A stretch of DNA of 64,000 nt, taken from NCBI GenBank assembly GCA_001556995.1, contig LSKF01000001.1, forward strand, positions 31,545 to 95,544, written 5' to 3'. The position numbers were made by a program, and so were the translations under genes. The notes under the pieces are model-generated. The model searched no databases, was not told where the DNA came from, and saw only the letters and a program-made list of their open reading frames with translations. The stretch is from Erythrobacteraceae bacterium CCH12-C2 (lineage in GTDB: Bacteria > Pseudomonadota > Alphaproteobacteria > Sphingomonadales > Sphingomonadaceae). Below are positions 16,604 to 24,725 of this stretch, piece after piece. The stretch's first letter is position 1, and every line of letters begins with the position of its first letter.

Positions 16604-17425
16604 TTATTGCTGCGACTGCATGGCGGCGAACATATCCAGCATGTCCGCGTAATGCGGCTGGTGATGGACGATGCCGCCATCGGCAGAGATGATCTGACCG
16701 GTGACAAAGCTGGCCAGTTCCGATGCCAGCCACAGCACCGCGCCGGCAATGTCGTTTGCAACGCTTTCGCGCGGCAGCAGAACGTGCCGCTGGATCATGC
16801 CAAGCTGTTCCTCTGTCATCTGGGCGCGGGCAACCGGGCTGAGGACAAGGCCGGGCAGGATTGCGTTGCAGCGGATGTTGGCGCGGCCAAATTGCGTGGC
16901 GGTGTTACGCGTAAGCGCGTTTACCGCGGCCTTTGATGCGCTGTAGGCGGGGTTGAGAACGTCTCCCAGTAGGGACACGCCAGAACTGGTGTTGATGATC
17001 GAGCCGCCACCGGCAGCGATCATGTACGGCACCACATGCTTGGTCACGAACATGGTCCCGCGCACGTTGATGTCGAAGGCGGCGTCCCAAACCTCCGGTT
17101 CCATTTCCGCCAGCGAGCCGTCGCGGGTCATCTGCGCGGCGCCGGTATTGGCGGCGTTGTTGTGGAGGATGTCGATGCGGCCAAATTTTTCGGCCACGGC
17201 GGCGACCATCGCGGAAACGCTGGCTTCGTCACCAAGGTCCACCTTCAGGCCAATTGCCTTGCCACCCGCTTCGCCGATCTCTCCGGCAACGCGCTGCGCC
17301 CCTTCCTCGTTGATGTCCGCGATGGCGACTACGGCACCGTGATCTGCCAGCATTTTTGCGCAGGCTTCCCCGATGTTGGCGCCGCCACCGGTAACGATTG
17401 CAATTTTACCTTCGACCAGACCCAT
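16604..17425 (-). CDS. SDR family oxidoreductase with HQPHYAD tail (A)
   Basis: A 273-residue short-chain dehydrogenase. The cofactor loop TGGGANIG, the ILHNNAA motif and the catalytic YSASK are present. After the usual ISADGG end it carries an extra tail with HHQPHYADMLDMF, also found in two other SDRs of this window. The ATG at 17425 has GGGAGA at 6 bp; an ATG two codons upstream overlaps the previous stop but has no room for that SD. It is the last gene of the minus operon MFS-phosphotransferase-SDR. It would oxidise or reduce a secondary alcohol or ketone of the pathway. Confidence 0.92.
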   Translation of the reverse strand: MGLVEGKIAIVTGGGANIGEACAKMLADHGAVVAIADINEEGAQRVAGEIGEAGGKAIGLKVDLGDEASVSAMVAAVAEKFGRIDILHNNAANTGAAQMTRDGSLAEMEPEVWDAAFDINVRGTMFVTKHVVPYMIAAGGGSIINTSSGVSLLGDVLNPAYSASKAAVNALTRNTATQFGRANIRCNAILPGLVLSPVARAQMTEEQLGMIQRHVLLPRESVANDIAGAVLWLASELASFVTGQIISADGGIVHHQPHYADMLDMFAAMQSQQ

Positions 17426-17427
17426 CG

Positions 17428-18579
17428 TCATTCTCCCAAAAGTTGCCACGTGCCGTAGTCTTCGGCGGCGGTGAAAAAGCGCTCGTTCATGGGCACGCCG
17501 TTCTGGCCCCATGCATCGAGATTGGCGACCCAGGCCTGCAAGCCGTACATCACGAACAGCCGGCTCTGCTCCCAAGCCTCGTCAAAATCGGGCACGCCCT
17601 GCGCCCCGGTGGCGATAAGGTATTCGCGGTATTGCTTCACCATGTCCTTATGGTGCTTGCGCCGTTCCTCGATGCTCAGCGCGCCGATCACGAAATAGGT
17701 CAGGTCACGCCAAGGCCGTCCGCGCCGCACCAGTTGCCAGTCCAGCCACAGCCGCTCGCCTTCGGGAAGGATGTATGTGTTACCCTGGTGGCAATCACCC
17801 AGCACGATGCAGTGCGGTGCGTCATAGGCGCGCTCGATCTCGCCCAGCCGGTCGAACGCGCGTTCCACCTTGCGCGGATCATCCAGGTAGTGCTGCGGCG
17901 CGACTTCGCAGAAGGCCGGATCCTTCAGGTTGGCTTCGATCCATTGCCACATGATCCGCACCTGGTCGCTGTCAACCGGGGTGTCCATCTGGGTCTGTAG
18001 CCAGGGCGCATTGGCGGGGCTGATCTTGTCTCTGCCCCACAGGCTGCCATGAAGCTTCGCCAGCCCTTCCAGATTGGCCATGATCATGTCGACGCCGTTG
18101 GCATCGGTGCTGTGGCCGAATTTCCCGCCGCGCTGGACCAGGTCTTCCAGCACTACGAAGCCGTGCGCGCTGCCATCGTCGTCCCAGTCGGCGTAGTAGC
18201 ACGTCGCCGTCGGAACCTTCATTTCCTGCACCATGAAATGGTAGAAGCGGGCTTCCAGGGCATGAATATCGACATTGTCGAAAGAGCCGGACCAGTTCGC
18301 TTTCATGCACACATGGTCGGGCAGGCCCGCCGCCTTGCCGGCCTCGTTCCATTCAACCTTAACGCGCCATTTGGTGGTGTGGCTGTTGAGCAGTTCAACC
18401 GTCTCCATGGAGTTTGCGGCAACGCCCGGATACTTGTAGCTCATCATCCGGCCCAGCCATGCGGCATCCACCTGTTCCAGACTGGTCGGAAGTTTTTCCG
18501 TGCGGGCGGGGTAGGGCCGGGGCACGCAGTTCGGATCAACGACTGCGGCCTTGTATTGAGCGGGGGCTTGCGGATCCAT
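17428..18579 (-). CDS. Phosphotransferase (CHK/ecdysteroid-kinase-like, APH fold)
   Basis: A 383-residue protein-kinase-like phosphotransferase. VLGDCHQGNTYI is the catalytic loop and LWLDWQLVRRGRPWRDL holds the metal-binding Asp, as in choline/ecdysteroid kinase-like proteins. It would phosphorylate a hydroxyl group of a small molecule, perhaps a pathway intermediate as in the 4-hydroxyacyl-CoA kinases of levulinate breakdown; that link is inference. The ATG at 18579 follows AGGAG. It sits between the MFS transporter and an SDR, overlapping neither by more than a few bases. It is the first of three phosphotransferases in the window. Confidence 0.85.
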   Translation of the reverse strand: MDPQAPAQYKAAVVDPNCVPRPYPARTEKLPTSLEQVDAAWLGRMMSYKYPGVAANSMETVELLNSHTTKWRVKVEWNEAGKAAGLPDHVCMKANWSGSFDNVDIHALEARFYHFMVQEMKVPTATCYYADWDDDGSAHGFVVLEDLVQRGGKFGHSTDANGVDMIMANLEGLAKLHGSLWGRDKISPANAPWLQTQMDTPVDSDQVRIMWQWIEANLKDPAFCEVAPQHYLDDPRKVERAFDRLGEIERAYDAPHCIVLGDCHQGNTYILPEGERLWLDWQLVRRGRPWRDLTYFVIGALSIEERRKHHKDMVKQYREYLIATGAQGVPDFDEAWEQSRLFVMYGLQAWVANLDAWGQNGVPMNERFFTAAEDYGTWQLLGE

Positions 18580-18581
18580 GG

Positions 18582-19859
18582 TCAACTCCTGGCGACTTGT
18601 GATTTCTTGATTTGAAGGCTGGCCAGCAGCAGCAGGATGCCGCCGACAACACAGAACATCATTGCCGCTGCGATGCCCCAGGCAACGCCATCGCGGCCGC
18701 CCACTTCATCGGCGACCCTGCCGATCAACCATGCGCCAAGGCCCACGCCGATCAGGTTCGCGCTAAGCTGCACGAAGGATACTGCCAGGCCGCGCAGTTG
18801 CGGCCCTGCGATGGTCACGATCACAGCGTAGATCGGGCCATTATAGGATGAGCTGAAGATACCAGCGGCAAAGACCAGCACGATCGCCAGCGTGGTATCG
18901 CTTGCGCCCACGGCGGCGAGCCCGGTGATGGCGGTCAGGAACGGGATGATCGCACCCAGCAAAGCGGTCAGGCCCGGATCGAAGCCGCCACGAGCGGCAT
19001 TGATCCGGTCCGTGCCCCATCCAGCCACCAGATTGCCGAGAGATCCCAGGATGCCATAGGCGATGGCCACGACCATGCCGGCACTGGAGATTGCCAGGTC
19101 ATGGCTGTCGATCAGGAACGTGGCGAGCCATGTGCTCATCCCATAGATGCCGGTGGCGATGCAGGTGATGGCAGCAATGCAGAAGAAGATGCCGGGCCTG
19201 CCGAGCAATTCCCCCGCGCGCTGGCGGAAGGGACCGGATGCTTCTTCGGACGGCGCGTCCTGCTGCCCGCGTTTAGGTTCGCGGATCGTCAGGAACAGCA
19301 GGGGGGCCAGCATCAGGCCGGGAATTCCGGCCGCGACGAAGGCCCATCGCCAGCCGTAAATCTCCACGATCCAGCCGCCCAGAAAGAATGCCAGCGCCGT
19401 GCCGATGCCGGTGCTGAGATACCAGATGCCGATGGCGGTGGCGCGCTTGTCCGTGCCGAAATAGTCGGACAGCAGCGACATGCCTGTGGGAGATCCGCCG
19501 GCTTCCGCCACGCCAACTGCGGCGCGGCCCAACAGCATGGTCCAGAAACCCGTGGCAGCGCCGCACAGCGCGGTGGCTCCGCTCCAAGCGCTAAGCGCAA
19601 AGGTCATGAGGTTCTTGCGGTTGAATCGGTCCACGGCGTAACCGAAGGGCAGGGCTGCGATGGCAAAGGGAATACCGTATGCCAGGCCTGCAAGGATACC
19701 GAGCTGTTCGCCAGACAGGCTGAATTCGTTGCCCAAGGGCTTCAGCACCAGGCCGATGATGGCCCTGTCGATCCCGTGACAAGTCTGGGCAATTGTCAAA
19801 ATGGCAAGCACATACCAACGGTAGTTGCCTTGCTCCTTGCTGATAGAGGCGCCAGCCAT
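18582..19859 (-). CDS. MFS transporter
   Basis: A 425-residue, 12-helix major facilitator protein of the inner membrane. The A-like motif GYAVDRFNRKN sits between helices 2 and 3, and AVGVAEAGGSPTGMSLLSDYF is typical of the spinster-like/sphingomonad MFS group. The ATG at 19859 has AGAGGA at 7 bp; the frame is open further upstream, but that would cross the promoter region. It leads a minus-strand operon with a phosphotransferase and an SDR. Uptake of the pathway substrate or export of a product are both possible. Confidence 0.9.
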   Translation of the reverse strand: MAGASISKEQGNYRWYVLAILTIAQTCHGIDRAIIGLVLKPLGNEFSLSGEQLGILAGLAYGIPFAIAALPFGYAVDRFNRKNLMTFALSAWSGATALCGAATGFWTMLLGRAAVGVAEAGGSPTGMSLLSDYFGTDKRATAIGIWYLSTGIGTALAFFLGGWIVEIYGWRWAFVAAGIPGLMLAPLLFLTIREPKRGQQDAPSEEASGPFRQRAGELLGRPGIFFCIAAITCIATGIYGMSTWLATFLIDSHDLAISSAGMVVAIAYGILGSLGNLVAGWGTDRINAARGGFDPGLTALLGAIIPFLTAITGLAAVGASDTTLAIVLVFAAGIFSSSYNGPIYAVIVTIAGPQLRGLAVSFVQLSANLIGVGLGAWLIGRVADEVGGRDGVAWGIAAAMMFCVVGGILLLLASLQIKKSQVARS

Positions 19860-19908
19860 CCAAATTCCTCTCTCGTCACCCTGCATTGCAGAGCCGCCCA
19901 TGCAGCAA

Positions 19909-19924
19909 CCTGTCCAAGGAAAGG
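19909..19924. promoter_or_regulatory. Copy 5 of the 16-bp palindrome (divergent promoter)
   Basis: CCTGTC-caag-GAAAGG, centred in the gap between two divergent operons, 49 bp from the MFS start and 52 bp from the NTF2-fold protein start. TTG follows directly on the minus strand as a possible -35 start. One site could serve both directions. Confidence 0.55.
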
Positions 19925-19976
19925 CGCGGGCGGCGAGGCACCGCGTGATGATGCGAAAACGGAGAGAAAAACCGGC

Positions 19977-20369
19977 ATGACGCAGGAAGAACAAAACAAG
20001 GAAATTGCCCGCCGTTTCCTGGGCGCGGTAGAGGCTGGTGACATCGATACGATCGAGGCCTTGCAGGCACCCGAATGTAGCTGGTGGATCATCGGGACCG
20101 GCGAATTGTCGCGGGAATCCTATACAGATGCGGTCAAAGGCATGTTGCTGACCGCTTCCCCGCGCAAGGTCGAGATCATCGGCATAATAGCTGAAGGTGA
20201 TGCCGTTGCCGCAGAGGTCCGCTCCGAGATGCATTTCGGCGAGCGGGTCTATGCCAATGAATACCATGACCTGTTCGTGATCAGGGACGGCCAGATCGTG
20301 CACGGGCGCGAGTATTTTGACACAAGTAAAGTCGCCGCTTTCTTCGGATCGCAAGGGGATGCAGCATGA
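19977..20369 (+). CDS. NTF2-like (SnoaL/ketosteroid-isomerase fold) protein
   Basis: A 130-residue single-domain protein of the NTF2 fold: N-terminal helices (EEQNKEIARRFLGAVEAGD), a WWIIGTG strand, and the closing strands YHDLFVIRDGQIVHGREYFD. Members act as isomerases, cyclases or hydrolases on hydrophobic ligands, or only bind them. GGAGAG precedes the ATG at 19977. The gene overlaps the next NTF2-fold gene by ATGA, so the two may form a heteromer. No specific reaction can be assigned. Confidence 0.82.
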   Translation: MTQEEQNKEIARRFLGAVEAGDIDTIEALQAPECSWWIIGTGELSRESYTDAVKGMLLTASPRKVEIIGIIAEGDAVAAEVRSEMHFGERVYANEYHDLFVIRDGQIVHGREYFDTSKVAAFFGSQGDAA

Positions 20370-20788
20370 ACCCTGAAATCGCAGTGCGCCAATTCCTCTC
20401 GCTCTTCCATACCCGCAAGCTTGATGTCGCGGCGGTGCGGGCCTTGCTGGCAGACGGTGCCCGGTATCAGCCGGTCGTTCCGATCGCGCCAGTCAGGCAG
20501 GGTGCGGATGCCATCTGCGAAGAGCTGGAACGCCAGTACGAACTTTACGACGAATGTGCCTGCGCCATTCTGAGCCTCGCCGTTTCCGGCTCCACCGTGT
20601 TCACGGAACGGGTCGATACCTGTCGCCAGCTGAAAGACGGACGGGAAACGACCACCAGTGTTGTCGGCGTGTTCGACCTGGATGATGCGGGCAAGATCGT
20701 ATGGTGGCGGGAATATTGGGATGGTCTGGATTGCGCCGGGCAACTGGGGATCGATGACCAGGTTATGCGTTCGCTCATGTGTGCTTGA
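20366..20788 (+). CDS. NTF2-like protein related to limonene-1,2-epoxide hydrolase
   Basis: A 140-residue NTF2-fold protein. Limonene-epoxide-hydrolase relatives use an Arg-x-Asp pair and a second Asp. Here TERVD supplies Arg and Asp, and WWREYWD is in the place of the family's WRD, so the second acid is Glu, with a one-residue insertion before it. It could be an altered epoxide hydrolase or an isomerase. It is translationally coupled to the preceding NTF2 protein and lies just before the flavoprotein gene. Confidence 0.78.
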   Translation: MNPEIAVRQFLSLFHTRKLDVAAVRALLADGARYQPVVPIAPVRQGADAICEELERQYELYDECACAILSLAVSGSTVFTERVDTCRQLKDGRETTTSVVGVFDLDDAGKIVWWREYWDGLDCAGQLGIDDQVMRSLMCA

Positions 20789-20799
20789 GGGGAATGGCG

Positions 20800-22446
20800 A
20801 TGCAGTACGAAGTAGTGGTTATGGGGTCTGGCGGTGCAGGCCTGACAGCAGCGCTGGTCGCCGCCAAGGCGGGCCGCAAGGTGGCCGTTCTGGAAAAGGC
20901 GCCGCACTTTGGCGGGACGACTGCGATCTCCGGTGGCGGCGTGTGGATTCCCGAAAGTCCGCAGGCGGTTGCGGCAGGCGTAGATGACAGTAAGCAGAAG
21001 GCGCTCGACTACTGCCTGTCGGTGGTGGGCAACCGGGCAGAGCGTGAGCTGATCGAAGCCTATATCGAAACAGGGCCGGAAATGGTCGAGTGGCTGGAGG
21101 CCAACAGTTCGGTCAATTTCCTGCTCTCTCCACCTTCCAGCGACTGGTATCCGGACGTTGAGGGAGCAATGCACGAAGGGCGATTGCTCGCGCCCGCCGA
21201 ATATGACGGCAAGCAACTTGGCCCGCATTTTGACAGCCTGTCCAGGCCGCGCCAGGAATTCAACGCCCCGGGCGGAATGATGATCGACCTTTTCGACCTG
21301 CCCTACATCGCCAGACTGCCTCGCCCCGGCGCGTTATGGCACATGGCCAAGATCGCTATTCGGTTTGCGCGCGACAAGAAGAAGCTGGGGCGCGGCTCGC
21401 GTCTCACCATGGGCACCGCCCTTATGGGCAGGCTGTACCGGTCGGTACTGGATGCCGGGGTCGATCTGTATGCCGATGCTCCGGTAGAGCGGTTGCTGGT
21501 GGAAGGCGGCACGGTAACTGGCGTTGTGGCCATGATCGGCGGTGAGGAAACGCAAGTGCTTGCATCCAAAGGCGTCATCCTGGCCGCAGGTGGCTTTTCC
21601 GCCAACGAACAGATGCGCAAGGAATATATTCCCTTTGCCGAGCATCACGTTTCAATCCTGCCATATGAAAACACCGGCGATGGCATCAAGGCGGCCACCG
21701 CCTCTGGCGCAGTCATGGGGGCAGACAATCACGCCAACGCCGTCTGGGCCGTGGTATCGAAACGCAATCGCGATGATGGCTATGTCGAACGCTATGCCCA
21801 CCTCATAGACATGTCGAAACCGGGCTGCATCGCCGTGGGCAAAGACGGCAAGCGCTTCGGCAACGAGGCCAACGTGCATTTCGTGGAAGACATGCACGCC
21901 ACCGGGAATGTGCCCGCGTGGATCATCTCCAATGCGAAAAACGTCAAGAAATACGGCCTTGGCCTGTCGCTTCCCGGCGGCGGCAACACCAAGGAACTGG
22001 TGGCATCGGGTTATCTGAAAACCAGCAAGACTCTGGCAGAACTTGCCGCGAAGATCGGCGTGGACGCGGCCGGGCTGGAAGCCACCGCAGCCAAGGTCAA
22101 TGCCGATGCCGTAACGGGCAAGGATAGCGAATTCGGCAAGGGCGATACCTTGATCGACCAGGAAATCGGCGATCCCAACCATTCGCCCAACCCCTGCTTC
22201 GGCCCGATGGGCGATGGGCCATATTACGCGGTCCAGATCTTCCCTGGCGATGGTTCGACCACAGTCGGTGTGAAGATAGATGCGCAGTGCCGCGTTAAGG
22301 GTGAAGACGGTCAGCCGATACCCGGACTGTGGGCGGCGGGTCTTGATGCCAATTCGATCTGGCAGGGCAAGTCTCCCGCGCATGGCTGCAACGTCGGACC
22401 GGCGCTGGTGACAGGGTTTATCGCGGGAAGGAGCGTGGCGGCATGA
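20800..22446 (+). CDS. FAD-binding dehydrogenase, KstD/fumarate-reductase-like
   Basis: A 548-residue flavoprotein. The FAD loop GSGGAG is at residues 9-14 and HFGGTTAISGGGVWIPES closely resembles 3-ketosteroid-delta1-dehydrogenases. PNPCFGPMGDGPYYAVQI and WAAGLDANS also match that branch. However, the late YPGPGG-like region that holds the catalytic tyrosine of KstD reads KSPAHGCNVGPAL, so it is probably not a true delta1-dehydrogenase. It may dehydrogenate or reduce another cyclic ketone. GAGGGG favours the ATG at 20800; 20794 is possible. The stop overlaps the next SDR by ATGA. Confidence 0.85.
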   Translation: MQYEVVVMGSGGAGLTAALVAAKAGRKVAVLEKAPHFGGTTAISGGGVWIPESPQAVAAGVDDSKQKALDYCLSVVGNRAERELIEAYIETGPEMVEWLEANSSVNFLLSPPSSDWYPDVEGAMHEGRLLAPAEYDGKQLGPHFDSLSRPRQEFNAPGGMMIDLFDLPYIARLPRPGALWHMAKIAIRFARDKKKLGRGSRLTMGTALMGRLYRSVLDAGVDLYADAPVERLLVEGGTVTGVVAMIGGEETQVLASKGVILAAGGFSANEQMRKEYIPFAEHHVSILPYENTGDGIKAATASGAVMGADNHANAVWAVVSKRNRDDGYVERYAHLIDMSKPGCIAVGKDGKRFGNEANVHFVEDMHATGNVPAWIISNAKNVKKYGLGLSLPGGGNTKELVASGYLKTSKTLAELAAKIGVDAAGLEATAAKVNADAVTGKDSEFGKGDTLIDQEIGDPNHSPNPCFGPMGDGPYYAVQIFPGDGSTTVGVKIDAQCRVKGEDGQPIPGLWAAGLDANSIWQGKSPAHGCNVGPALVTGFIAGRSVAA

Positions 22447-23294
22447 AGACCGCAGTGGTAACAGGGTCCAGCTCCGGCATTGGCCTGGTGGTGGCACGCG
22501 AGCTGGCGCGCGACGGGTGGCGAGTGATCGCCCAAGGGCGCAATCCGGCCCGTGCCGAGGCCGCGCTGGTGGAAATCCGTGCGGCCGCACCCCAATCCCA
22601 GGTGGACATGCTGCTGGCCGATCTGGCGGTGATGGATAACATCGATGAATTCGCCACGAAGATTGGCGCGCTGACCGACCGGATCGACTTGCTGGTGAAC
22701 AATGCCGGTGCCACCCCATCGCAGCGGATTGAAACGGCAGACGGCCTGGAGCAGACATTTGCTGCCAACCACCTTGCGGTCTTTCTGCTGACCCATCGGC
22801 TGCTTCCTATGCTCAAGGCAGCTGCACCGGGGGCGCAGGTCATCACCACTGCATCGGTTGCGCACAAATTCATCAGGGACATGAAGTGGGATGACCTGCA
22901 GCAGGTCGAGAAATTCAGCGCCAACGATGCTTACACCCAGTCAAAGCTGGCGAATATCCTGTTCACACGCGAAATGGCCAAACGGGTTGAGCAAGACGGA
23001 ATTCGGGTGAACTGCATGCATCCTGGTGTCGTCCAGACCAACTTCGACAGCAATGGCAATCTGGCTGTGAAGTTGATGTATTTCCTTGGAAAGCCGTTCT
23101 CGCTCACCCCTGAAAAGGGTGCCGATACCATCCTCTGGCTCGCGCGTGGCGGTGCCCCTGACGCAACCGGTCAATACTTCGCGAAACGCAAGCCTGGTGA
23201 ACTGACGCCTGCTGCCCAGAGCGACGAAGGAGCGGCGCGGCTGTGGCGGATCAGCGAAGATCTGGTGGACAAGGCGGGTCAGCCGGTCAGTTGA
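22443..23294 (+). CDS. SDR family oxidoreductase (retinol-dehydrogenase-like)
   Basis: A 283-residue SDR. TGSSSGIG near the N-terminus binds the cofactor, LLVNNAG is the structural Asn motif and YTQSKLAN contains the catalytic Tyr and Lys. The GNLAVKLMYFLGKPF segment and the length match the retinol-dehydrogenase/WW-oxidoreductase-like branch, which prefers bulky hydrophobic alcohols. It is translationally coupled to the KstD-like flavoprotein and ends the plus-strand operon at a hairpin shared with the convergent luxC-like gene. Confidence 0.9.
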   Translation: MKTAVVTGSSSGIGLVVARELARDGWRVIAQGRNPARAEAALVEIRAAAPQSQVDMLLADLAVMDNIDEFATKIGALTDRIDLLVNNAGATPSQRIETADGLEQTFAANHLAVFLLTHRLLPMLKAAAPGAQVITTASVAHKFIRDMKWDDLQQVEKFSANDAYTQSKLANILFTREMAKRVEQDGIRVNCMHPGVVQTNFDSNGNLAVKLMYFLGKPFSLTPEKGADTILWLARGGAPDATGQYFAKRKPGELTPAAQSDEGAARLWRISEDLVDKAGQPVS

Positions 23295-23303
23295 AACAAG
23301 CGC

Positions 23304-23318
23304 GAGGGCTCAGCCCTC
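23304..23318. terminator. Perfect dyad between convergent operons
   Basis: GAGGGCT-c-AGCCCTC, 9 bp after the SDR stop and spanning the stop codon of the convergent luxC-like gene. Its position suggests a shared terminator, though no T-run follows. Confidence 0.35.
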
Positions 23319-24725
23319 CGCATCGCAGGCAACCCAGTGCATCATGCGGTGGAGCGGCCAGCCGCCGTCATGCGGAAGCCCTCCGAACGCACCGCCAAGG
23401 TGGCTGCCCAGCCGCACCACGCGCTGAACACCGGCACCAGACAACGCATCGCGCAACTCAACTGAACGTTCCAGCGGATATACCCCGCAGGTCTGTGTTG
23501 CCACGGTGACGTGCGGCAGGGCATCGGTCAGGTTTTCCACCTGCACCACGTTGATGATCTTGCCCGAAGGACTGAAGCCCACCGGTTCGGTAGAACGGAC
23601 CACGATGCCGCTGCCATCGGCCTTGCCATAGACCTGGTACATCGGCGCCAGCATATCGAGCATATCGAGTTCATCGACAGCTTCCTTGGGCGGAACGGGG
23701 CCATTGGGACCGTCTCCATACCGTGTGTCCTTGCCCATTTCCCGTTGAAGCGCGCGGCAGAAGGCGTCGATTTCCTTGTCGGTCCCTTCCACGAACTGGA
23801 AACGGGCGCAGGCGCACGCATCCTGGTTGAAGGCCAGCACATCGGCTGCTGCGTGGGTGGCCACATTGGCCAGGGTCGCCTCGTCCTTGTGCGCCTCACG
23901 CCCGATCAGGCCGATAGAAACCTTCGGATCGAAGGAGATGATCTCGAACCCCGGGGCTGCATACTTCATCACGTGGCGCACAGCGGCATCGCCGCCCCAC
24001 ACTGCCAGCTTGTCGTAGTACTGCGAGCGGTAGATATGCCCTTCGATGGCTTCATCCCCGCCGCGCCAGTAGGCCGCCGAGAATGATCGCGTTGTCGGGT
24101 GGTCGGGATCGACATCGGCCATGGTGCGTAGCAGTGCGCTGGCTGTGAACATGTCGTTCGAAGGCATCTTGAGCAGATGCACGCCTTTGGACAGAGCACC
24201 GCGCACGATGGTGATGGGCGGCACTACCGGTGCATTGCCGGCAAGGATATGCACCATTCGTGGCGGGTAGGCGCGAATATCGGTCGGCACTCCGCGAATA
24301 TCGCGGCGATGCCATCCGTCCAGCGCCCCCAACGAGCCGAAGGATCCCACAGCTTCCGCCGTCACGGCTTCGCGGGTGAAGAACGTAGCGATATCGCGGT
24401 AGGAATATTCGAGGATGCGGGCGCTGAGTGTGCCCATGCGGGCATTCTGTTCCATCGCCTCCTGCAAGTAGATGTTCCTGTCGAAATCCAGCGCGTCGCC
24501 AACGGCTGCGAGGAAATCGACGATCTCTGCAATCGGCGTCTCGAAGGCTGGTCCGGCCTCCTGCCGCCGCCAGATCAGCGTATCGAGATCGAGCTGCGGG
24601 GTCATCACCAGTTCCTGCGTCGCGCGGCTTTGGTGCTCCACTTCCGCCGCGATCTGCGTCTCGCCCTTGATAACGTGCGGGATCAGCAGGCGCATGCTGT
24701 GATCGATGACATTTGGCGCGTTCAT
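23310..24725 (-). CDS. LuxC-like acyl-CoA/acyl-protein reductase
   Basis: A 471-residue protein of the LuxC acyl-CoA reductase family, which reduces an activated acyl group to an aldehyde with NADPH through a cysteine thioester. HILAGNAPVVPPITIVRGAL and KMPSNDMFTASALL (about residues 158-200) are the family core. Cys304 and Cys306 in NQDACACARF are the candidate nucleophiles. Overlap with the luxE-like gene is 4 bp (ATGA), the same pairing as in lux operons. No luxD or luxAB is present. The likely role is reduction of a pathway carboxylic acid to an aldehyde rather than light emission. Confidence 0.88.
   Translation of the reverse strand: MNAPNVIDHSMRLLIPHVIKGETQIAAEVEHQSRATQELVMTPQLDLDTLIWRRQEAGPAFETPIAEIVDFLAAVGDALDFDRNIYLQEAMEQNARMGTLSARILEYSYRDIATFFTREAVTAEAVGSFGSLGALDGWHRRDIRGVPTDIRAYPPRMVHILAGNAPVVPPITIVRGALSKGVHLLKMPSNDMFTASALLRTMADVDPDHPTTRSFSAAYWRGGDEAIEGHIYRSQYYDKLAVWGGDAAVRHVMKYAAPGFEIISFDPKVSIGLIGREAHKDEATLANVATHAAADVLAFNQDACACARFQFVEGTDKEIDAFCRALQREMGKDTRYGDGPNGPVPPKEAVDELDMLDMLAPMYQVYGKADGSGIVVRSTEPVGFSPSGKIINVVQVENLTDALPHVTVATQTCGVYPLERSVELRDALSGAGVQRVVRLGSHLGGAFGGLPHDGGWPLHRMMHWVACDAEG

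Noticed and set aside
20800..22446. Assignment as 3-ketosteroid-delta1-dehydrogenase (kstD)
   Set aside because: The segment with the KstD catalytic tyrosine is not conserved, so the specific name is not supported.
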